Shown here: positions 58,527-64,000 of the stretch, piece by piece
Layout: every line of letters starts with the position of its first letter
Position numbering within the stretch: position 1 is the first letter of the stretch
DNA from: Vreelandella maris
Lineage (GTDB): Bacteria > Pseudomonadota > Gammaproteobacteria > Pseudomonadales > Halomonadaceae
Assembly (NCBI RefSeq): GCF_013371085.1
Contig: NZ_JABWCV010000020.1
Coordinates: 1-64,000 of the forward strand
Reading direction: 5' to 3'
Length of the DNA: 64,000 nucleotides
Made by a program: the position numbers and the translations under genes
Notes under the pieces: model-generated
Databases searched by the model: none
Seen by the model: only the letters and a program-made list of their open reading frames with translations
Told to the model about the DNA's origin: nothing

Positions 58527-58670
58527 GGGGAGCTCTCCTCATCCTCAGCTGGTAAGTAATGCTCTCACCCACCAGTGTGGCGCAACGACGCCGTTATAGG
58601 GTGGGGAGGACTCCATCCCATTGCTTACACCGAAACCATGCCCGACGAACTCAACGTGTGGATAGTCACC

Positions 58671-59121
58671 GGGTCGGCAGCCTGATCTGCTTGGAGTGCT
58701 ACATGCCGTTGGCCCGCTATGCCCTTTACACCCAGGCCATGGAAATCTTCATCAATCCCCCTGAGACTCAAGCGACACCGGCCTGGCCACACTTCGTCAT
58801 ATTGCCAAGGAGGGCGGCTGCTGGGTAATTGGCACCGACGCTGCCATACAGGGAGGCGATATCCCCGATACGTTTCCCGAGCGTGACCGGCTCTATAAGT
58901 GGATCAACGTGGGAATTGCCGTGGCCATTGCGCCATCTGGCGAGGTCATGGCGGCCCCAATGAACCGCGAGAAGGGAATATTGTATGCTGAGTTCGAGAT
59001 CAAAACGGCGCTGCGTTCACGCCGCTCGCTAGATGTAGCCGGCCATTATGGCCGGCCCGACATTTTCTCGTTGACGGTGAATCGCGTACCCCAGCCACCC
59101 GCCGTGTTCGTTGATTTATGA
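58671..59121 (+). pseudogene. nitrilase remnant (C-terminal part, frameshifted)
   Basis: Sequence of the carbon-nitrogen hydrolase superfamily. GSLICLECYMPLARYALYTQAMEIF contains the catalytic Cys region, then after a frame change at about 58795 come RHIAKEGGCWVIGTDAAIQGGDI, NREKGILYAEFEI and SRRSLDVAGHYGRPDIFSLTVNR, ending at 59121. The N-terminal Glu and Lys catalytic regions are missing because the sequence is fused directly to the end of the broken FAD oxidase. A short internal deletion accompanies the frame change. Nitrilases hydrolyse nitriles to acids; this one is dead. Confidence 0.85.
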
Positions 59122-59459
59122 GCTTCTGGTGGCGCTCAAGATCGTACAGGCAACGAGCAGGCGGTGTTGCGACTCGCCTGCCTGCGAAAGGACGTACCCG
59201 CATAGGTCATGACTGTTTTTCAAGAGCATGACCGCGGCTGCCCCTCATCTACAACTGCAGTACTAGCTCTAGACGGGCGTGTCCAAACCAGCGTCACGAC
59301 GCTGATAAGTCAGCTTGCGCTGGTTTTCCACTTGGCACGCGGCGTCTTTGGCCTCGAAATCATCCACTGGAATTACATTGCCAATATTGAGGCGTTTCGA
59401 GGACTGTCCACTTCGACTGATCCATTTCATTAAGCGCCAGTCGCCCCGAAGCGACATCG
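59122..59459. other. degraded intergenic sequence
   Basis: 338 bp between the nitrilase remnant and ggt. On the minus strand at 59269-59457 an open stretch reads KRLNIGNVIPVDDFEAKDAA, which resembles the C-terminal end of IS3-type OrfB transposases (RLHSxLGYxSPxxFExK pattern), so an IS3 fragment is possible. Nothing else was recognised. Confidence 0.3.
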
Positions 59460-61064
59460 TTACCAGGCAGCAACACTACCGTCGGTACGTGGTTCAGTGC
59501 CCGCGCATAACACTCCGGTATCTGGGTCTCGCAGAATGATTTGACCACGACCAAACAGCATAGAGTCGGTAGCTCTGATAATATCATGTCCTCGTCTGAC
59601 CAAGGCTTGGGCCAAGTAGTCAGGAAACCCAGGTTCCACCTCAACGGTCTTGCCGCCTACCCAACGCCAGCGTGGAGCATCTAGTGTTGCTTGAGGATTC
59701 AATTTATCATCCAGCATGGCGGTGATAACTTGAACGTGCCCTTGGGGCTGCATAAAACCGCCCATAACACCAAAAGGACCAATGGCTCGACCTTGGTAAG
59801 TCAGGAAACCAGGAATAATGGTGTGATAGGTTTTCTTGCCTGGAGCTAAAACATTGACATGTTCCGGATCCAGCGAAAACGAGGCGCCCCGGTTCTGTAA
59901 GCTAATACCAGTTCCAGGGACTACGACTCCTGAACCAAAGTTCATGAAATTACTTTGAATGAAAGACACCATGTTGCCTTCACCATCAGCAGTTGCTAGA
60001 TACACTGTGCCACTCTTTACAGGATCTCCAGGGGTTGGGGTCAGGGCGTGCTCACCGATTTCGGCGCGTCTCTCATCAGCATAAGAAGCTGCGAGCAGGG
60101 CATTCACATCAGTGGACATATAAGCTTTATCGCTGATGTATTGAAACCCATCGACATATGCGAGCTTGGTCGCCTCTATCTTTCTGTGCAAAGTCTCGAC
60201 TTCATCATGGGTGTCCTCATAGTGATTGAGAGTATTTAGTGCCATTAGCGCCACGAGGCCCGCTCCATTTGGAGGGATTTCCCACACCTCATACCCTCGG
60301 TAGCTCACTTTGACCGGCTCTACCCACTCGGGCGCATACTGTACTAAGTCTATGCCCGTTAAGTAGCCCCCGGACTGCTTAGCACTTGATGCGATGCGTT
60401 CTGCGGTTTGTCCTGAGTAAAAATCCTGTGCCATGGTATCGGCAATGAGAGCTAACGTTTTAGCATGATCGCCAGACTTCCAAATATCTCCAGGACGAGG
60501 CGCATGCCCTTCGGGACAAAATACCTTAAACCATTCATCGAAAACCGGATCATCATAGCGGCGGTAGAGTTCATAAGCCTCCTGCCACATCTGGCTCACA
60601 GTTGGGGTTACGACATAACCCTGCTCGGCCGTCTGAATAGCCGGCTGAAGTAGGGTTTTGAAGGGCAAGCGACCGAACCGCTGTGATAATGCCGCCCATC
60701 CAGCGGGGGCACCTGGAACGGTCACGGGTATCCAGCCATGTTCCGGCATCTGATCATGACCAGCGTCGACAACATCATTCCGCGAAATATCATGAGGTGA
60801 AGGGCCACTTGCATTTAAACCATGCAACTCGCCATTCATCCAGACAATTGCGAAAGCATCGCTTCCTAGTCCATTGGAGGTGGGTTCGACCACGGTGAGC
60901 ATAGCAGCGGTAGCAATGGCAGCATCTACGGCATTGCCACCTTGCTTTAGTATTTCCATGCCTGCTTGAGAAGCCAGCGTCTGCGATGTGGCCACCATCC
61001 CATGAGTGCCATAGGTGACCATGCGCCTAGAGGAAAAGGGATAGTAATAAGGGTCGTGATTCAT
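59460..61064 (-). CDS. gamma-glutamyltransferase family protein, cytoplasmic
   Basis: An Ntn-hydrolase of 534 residues in the gamma-glutamyltransferase family. LASQAGMEILKQGGNAVDAAIATAAMLTVVEPTSNGLGSDAF is the conserved N-terminal block. SGTVYLATADGEGNMVSFIQSN contains the likely autoprocessing and catalytic Thr (about residue 353), and GVMGGFMQPQGHVQVI is the C-terminal glycine-rich motif. No signal peptide is present, unlike classical periplasmic Ggt, which suggests a YwrD-type or acylase-like intracellular hydrolase. AAGGAG eight bases before the ATG. It lies 21 bp downstream of the second tctA and is probably co-transcribed, suggesting that the imported substrate is processed by it. Confidence 0.85.
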   Translation of the reverse strand: MNHDPYYYPFSSRRMVTYGTHGMVATSQTLASQAGMEILKQGGNAVDAAIATAAMLTVVEPTSNGLGSDAFAIVWMNGELHGLNASGPSPHDISRNDVVDAGHDQMPEHGWIPVTVPGAPAGWAALSQRFGRLPFKTLLQPAIQTAEQGYVVTPTVSQMWQEAYELYRRYDDPVFDEWFKVFCPEGHAPRPGDIWKSGDHAKTLALIADTMAQDFYSGQTAERIASSAKQSGGYLTGIDLVQYAPEWVEPVKVSYRGYEVWEIPPNGAGLVALMALNTLNHYEDTHDEVETLHRKIEATKLAYVDGFQYISDKAYMSTDVNALLAASYADERRAEIGEHALTPTPGDPVKSGTVYLATADGEGNMVSFIQSNFMNFGSGVVVPGTGISLQNRGASFSLDPEHVNVLAPGKKTYHTIIPGFLTYQGRAIGPFGVMGGFMQPQGHVQVITAMLDDKLNPQATLDAPRWRWVGGKTVEVEPGFPDYLAQALVRRGHDIIRATDSMLFGRGQIILRDPDTGVLCAGTEPRTDGSVAAW

Positions 61065-61085
61065 TGATAACTCCTTGAATAACTC

Positions 61086-62579
61086 TCAAAGGCTAGCCTG
61101 AGCCATGAGACGGGTTTTGCGGGATTGCAAATAAGCAAATAATACCGAGGCTGCTGCCAAAATAAGAAACGTAGCGGATAGGGGACGAGTTAAAAATGTA
61201 TGCCAGTTAGGATCTAGTTCTAGGGCTCTATAAAGTTGATGTTCAAAATTTTCCCCGAGCACGATCCCTAATATCAATGGAGAAAGTGGAACATTCATTT
61301 TAAACAAAAAATATCCGAAAATGCCGAATATAAGCAACACCCAAATATCGAAAATATTATTATTCAAAGCATAGGTACCTACAGCGCACAAGGCAAGTAC
61401 CGTAGGAATGAGTATTGCTTGAGGGATAGCTGCTATTTTTGCAAACCATTTAATGAGGAATAACTGACAAATAAGCATTAGTACGGCGCCTATCATTAGG
61501 CTAGCATAAATGCTGCCAAGCAATATTGGATTCTGTTCGAACATCATTGGACCAGGAGAAATTCCGTGAAGTATTAATACGCCCATCATGATGGCCATGG
61601 TCAAGTCTCCAGGAATACCTAGCGCTAAAGTTGGGATTAATGAGCCCCCTACGACAGCACTGTTAGATGCCTCGGAAGCTACAATACCGCCAGGGTAGCC
61701 TTGACCAAATTTATCAGATTCTTTTGAAAGCTTTTTGGCTTGATCATAGCTGATAAAGTTAGATATTTCTCCTCCAGTTCCAGGAAGAGCTCCTACGAAG
61801 GCCCCTATAAGTGAAGATCTAATCAAATTAATCTTTTGTTTAAATACGTCAGATGCCACTTGAGCATAAGGCAGGCGCTTGATGACGGGAGCTATGTTCG
61901 TATTGGACCGTGAACTTTCGATATTACTTAGGAGTTGAGTAAAAGCAAAAACCCCAATCATAACAGGAAGTATTTCAAATCCAGATGATAGTGTGGTAAA
62001 TCCAAAGTCAAAACGCAAAGTATTGTTTCTATCGAAACCCACTGTAGTAATGAAAAGTCCGATCGCCGCCGCCATTAATCCCTTGAGAATCGCTCCATTA
62101 GATAAGCTAGAAACTAATGTTAGAGCAAAGATAATCAACGCGGTAATTTCCCACGGCCGAAAATTCATACTGAATTTAGCTATCAGGGGCCCCAACGTTA
62201 CGAGTATTAAAATACTTACAAGTGTGCCGACAAAAGAAGAAAGAATACCAATGCCAAGAGCTCTGCCAGGTTCGCCATTGCGAGACATGGGATAGCCATC
62301 ATAAATTGTAGTTATCGAGGAAGGAGTTCCCGGAATGCCAAGCATAACAGCCGAGATAATACCTCCCGAGTAGCCTCCCACGAACACTCCCATCATCAAA
62401 GATATGCCGTTGACTGGCGTCATAGTGAAGGTAAAAGGAAAGACTACCAAAATGGCCATGGTAACGGTAAAGCCAGGAATGGCGCCGCCGATGATTCCAA
62501 AAACGACACCTACAAAAATTAAGGTAAGCGAGTAAACATTGGATATTTCACCAATTGCTAGTAAAAATGACTCTATCAT
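61086..62579 (-). CDS. tctA: TTT system large permease subunit TctA (second system)
   Basis: A polytopic membrane protein of 497 residues with TctA signatures GGAIPGFTVTMAILVVFPFTFTM, LGIPGTPSSITTIYDGYPM and GALPGTGGEISNFISYDQAKKLS. It is only distantly similar to the TctA at 23945-25450 and has lower GC than its surroundings, with many AT-rich codons (Ile ATA/ATT, Asn AAT), which may indicate later acquisition. The ATG at 62579 is chosen because TGGAG precedes it; a TTG at 62594 overlaps that site. Operon order is tctC-tctB-tctA-ggt. Confidence 0.92.
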   Translation of the reverse strand: MIESFLLAIGEISNVYSLTLIFVGVVFGIIGGAIPGFTVTMAILVVFPFTFTMTPVNGISLMMGVFVGGYSGGIISAVMLGIPGTPSSITTIYDGYPMSRNGEPGRALGIGILSSFVGTLVSILILVTLGPLIAKFSMNFRPWEITALIIFALTLVSSLSNGAILKGLMAAAIGLFITTVGFDRNNTLRFDFGFTTLSSGFEILPVMIGVFAFTQLLSNIESSRSNTNIAPVIKRLPYAQVASDVFKQKINLIRSSLIGAFVGALPGTGGEISNFISYDQAKKLSKESDKFGQGYPGGIVASEASNSAVVGGSLIPTLALGIPGDLTMAIMMGVLILHGISPGPMMFEQNPILLGSIYASLMIGAVLMLICQLFLIKWFAKIAAIPQAILIPTVLALCAVGTYALNNNIFDIWVLLIFGIFGYFLFKMNVPLSPLILGIVLGENFEHQLYRALELDPNWHTFLTRPLSATFLILAAASVLFAYLQSRKTRLMAQASL

Positions 62580-62643
62580 TGTCTTTTTCTCCAAGTATCA
62601 AGCCGGTTCGTTGGGCGATACATGCCTAACATGTAGTGACTAG

Positions 62644-63120
62644 CTAAGGCAGCCATATCTTTAAGCCATACCTGAATACAAAATAAATAAATAAAGAAAA
62701 TATTACACTAACTGATGTTAACATGATCAGCTTTTTAATAGTGTTAACGCCGAGTAGCGTTGCCTGCGAAACTAGCATGAAGCCTCCTGTTGATATGATA
62801 TATCCTAATTGGGGAAGAGCTAGCGCATAGATCGAGAAATAAATAAAGATAGAAGCGGTTTTTAAATAAACTAACGCTTGTTCTCGACGATTAATTCTTG
62901 CCGATATTTTCTTTATCATTTCATTACTACGATTGTTCTTCATCAAAGATTCAATGAAAGCGCCCAAGGCGAAGATTGCTATGAGTAAAATTAACACCCT
63001 AGGGTAGGTGGCTGAATCGAAACTTTGCCATCTAGACTTTTCCGCGATATTAAAAGACTCATAAAACAATATGCTTGATGCCGTCAGCATGAAGGTAAGC
63101 AACGCGTATTCTTTTCGCAT
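62644..63120 (-). CDS. tctB: TTT system small permease subunit TctB (second system)
   Basis: A membrane protein of about 158 residues with four hydrophobic segments and the TctB-type first loop (SRWQSFDSATYPRVLILLIAIFALGAFI). A basic stretch (KNNRSNEMIKKISARINRREQ) separates the two helix pairs. It is AT-rich like its neighbour tctA. The start is uncertain: ATG at 63120 is used, and a TTG at 63147 would add nine residues. It works with TctA in carboxylate import. Confidence 0.83.
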   Translation of the reverse strand: MRKEYALLTFMLTASSILFYESFNIAEKSRWQSFDSATYPRVLILLIAIFALGAFIESLMKNNRSNEMIKKISARINRREQALVYLKTASIFIYFSIYALALPQLGYIISTGGFMLVSQATLLGVNTIKKLIMLTSVSVIFSLFIYFVFRYGLKIWLP

Positions 63121-63194
63121 ATCAATATCTATCCAAAGTTCAGGCAAGAAGGAGATTTTTCCGCCCTGCCCGAACTGAAATGTTACTGGGAAAA

Positions 63195-64000
63195 TTAAAA
63201 GTCGATATTTTGTGCTGCCTCTGTCAACCGTGCTTCATTTTCCTTTAGATAATCTTTATAGGATTCAGGCGGGATGTGATTGGCTGTAGAGCCAAACTCT
63301 CCTTCTATTCTGCTGATAACACTGTCTTCAGCTAGCGCTGCCTTGTAAGCATCTGAGATGATTTGAACATGATTTTCTGGCGTTCCCTTTGGGGCAAATA
63401 CGCCCCTGCTTGTGGTATCGACAAAGTCAATGCCCACTTCAACAAGTGTAGGCGTGTCGGGAAGAGCAGGTAGCCTTTCATCGTAGGCCACACCTAGGGC
63501 CAAGAATTCACCACTTTCGAAGAACGAATGCCCAGATGGCATATCTAGCATGCTGAAATCGATCTCTTTGGCTAGCAGGGCGCTAACCTGTGATCCTGTG
63601 TCTGGATAGCCAATCAAACGTACATCATCCGAATCTATACCGGCGGCTTGAAAGAACTGTATCCAGAAGAAGTGGTCGGTGGAACTCGGGATCATGCCGA
63701 TGCGAACATCGCCAGCATTTTCCTCGATATAAGTGGCAATATCCTCAGCTGATTTGACAGAGTGATCCGCATAAGTAGCAGGAATATTTGCCGTTTGGGT
63801 AAGTAACGCAACTGGCTCGAAGGCATCGTAAGAGTAATCTGCCATCCCTGACAGATAGGAGGTGACAATAGTGTCATGGCTACCTAGCAGTGTATAACCA
63901 TCAGGTGTCGAGTCCTTGACTTCGCGTGAGCCACGCGTAGCGCCAGCCCCCGGCATGTTGACTGGAACAATGGAAGCGGGTAGATGCTTCTCTGCTTCTT
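63195..64000 (-). CDS. tctC: TTT system periplasmic receptor TctC (second system), 5' end outside window
   Basis: The C-terminal 268 or so residues of a TctC-family binding protein. The frame stays open to the right edge, so the signal peptide and first ligand loop are not in the window. Visible features are IVPVNMPGAGATRGSREVK (second conserved loop with PGAG), SSTDHFFWIQFFQAAGI, LIGYPDTGSQVSALLAKEIDFSML and LPALPDTPTLVEVGIDF. It ends 75 bp before tctB. Its divergence from the TctC at 22494-23486 suggests a different ligand. Confidence 0.88.
   Translation of the reverse strand, partial: EAEKHLPASIVPVNMPGAGATRGSREVKDSTPDGYTLLGSHDTIVTSYLSGMADYSYDAFEPVALLTQTANIPATYADHSVKSAEDIATYIEENAGDVRIGMIPSSTDHFFWIQFFQAAGIDSDDVRLIGYPDTGSQVSALLAKEIDFSMLDMPSGHSFFESGEFLALGVAYDERLPALPDTPTLVEVGIDFVDTTSRGVFAPKGTPENHVQIISDAYKAALAEDSVISRIEGEFGSTANHIPPESYKDYLKENEARLTEAAQNIDF

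Larger units (their letters stand above)
57794..58628. mobile_element. 835-bp chimeric insertion: IS66-like ends, two inverted IS110-type 5' fragments inside
   Basis: The ends are inverted repeats starting GTAAGCAATGGTATGG on the left and GTAAGCAATGGGATGG on the right (complement). They are near-identical for about 31 bp and recognisably similar for about 56 bp. The flanks carry an 8-bp direct repeat, accgaaac, at 57786-57793 and 58629-58636, where the uninterrupted paralogue at 13256-13270 has one copy. GTAA termini with 8-bp duplications are the IS66-family pattern. Yet the only coding sequence is an IS110-type transposase 5' end from each side, fused tail to tail near 58410. No complete transposase is present, so the element is non-autonomous. 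Confidence 0.8.
57064..58670 (+). pseudogene. FAD-binding oxidoreductase, broken copy interrupted by an insertion
   Basis: The 5' half of a paralogue of the gene at 12549-13934, with the covalent-flavin motif RGGGHNIAGNAV still readable. Three lesions are visible. First, about five extra bases near 57592-57601 (acaacccaacagctacatg against caacagctgcacg) shift the frame. Second, an 835-bp insertion element at 57794-58628 is flanked by accgaaac duplications. Third, after a further 34 bp of homology (58629-58662, ending gtgtggatagtcacc) the remaining 60 percent of the gene is missing and nitrilase sequence follows. It cannot make a functional oxidase. Confidence 0.9.

Overview
The window looks like a chromosomal segment of a moderately GC-rich gammaproteobacterium, most likely Halomonadaceae (Halomonas-like). 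The basis is gene content and protein style: a BCCT transporter, tripartite tricarboxylate (TTT) systems, paired PRC-barrel proteins, an Rnk and TelA set, and acidic proteins. This is inference from sequence impression; no database search was possible. AT-rich intergenic pockets and eroded gene fragments are concentrated at about 13.9-14.7 kb, 37.5-41.4 kb and 57-59.5 kb.

Layout. 0.2-10.2 kb: an M48 lipoprotein protease, two secreted PRC-barrel paralogues, an AsmA-type giant protein with a BON lipoprotein, an ExoD-type membrane protein, and a TelA gene behind a membrane-protein partner. 10.5-13.9 kb: a BCCT transporter preceded by a 13-bp tandem repeat, then a FAD-linked oxidase. 14.7-19.2 kb: gdhA, rnk, an MFS exporter and a PAS-GGDEF protein. 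19.2-26.6 kb: a tctDE-type two-component system with an extra solute-binding protein, divergent from a complete tctCBA operon, followed by an AbrB-type membrane protein. 26.8-37.5 kb: an exopolysaccharide locus on the minus strand, in the order UDP-glucose dehydrogenase, Alg8-like synthase, PilZ/HlyD Alg44-like protein, PL14-like lyase, PL5 AlgL-like lyase, very long SEL1/AlgK-like lipoprotein, Crp-type regulator. The precursor enzyme is of the UDP-glucose type rather than AlgD, so the product is more likely a glucuronan-type polymer than alginate.

37.5-41.4 kb is a graveyard: a decayed BCCT 3' end, a frameshifted hypothetical gene, an intact IS30-family element and the 3' end of a tRNA-Arg gene. 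41.4-56.1 kb carries what looks like the complete N-methylglutamate pathway for methylamine use. The uptake and assimilation arm is on the minus strand (amt, gmaS, mgsABC). The oxidation arm is on the plus strand (purU, folD, and sox-like mgdABCD), followed by an IclR-type regulator. Together they would import methylammonium, make gamma-glutamylmethylamide and N-methylglutamate, oxidise it to glutamate and methylene-tetrahydrofolate, and release the C1 unit as formate.

56.2-59.5 kb: an XRE-cupin regulator and a second, broken copy of the FAD-linked oxidase. That copy is split by an 835-bp insertion with IS66-like termini and an 8-bp target duplication, whose interior is two IS110-type transposase 5' ends facing each other. 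A nitrilase remnant follows. 59.5-64.0 kb: gamma-glutamyltransferase and a second TTT transport operon that runs off the right edge.

Several genes (M48 protease, AsmA, the 38.8-kb hypothetical gene) are broken only by single missing G bases. These may be sequence errors rather than real mutations.
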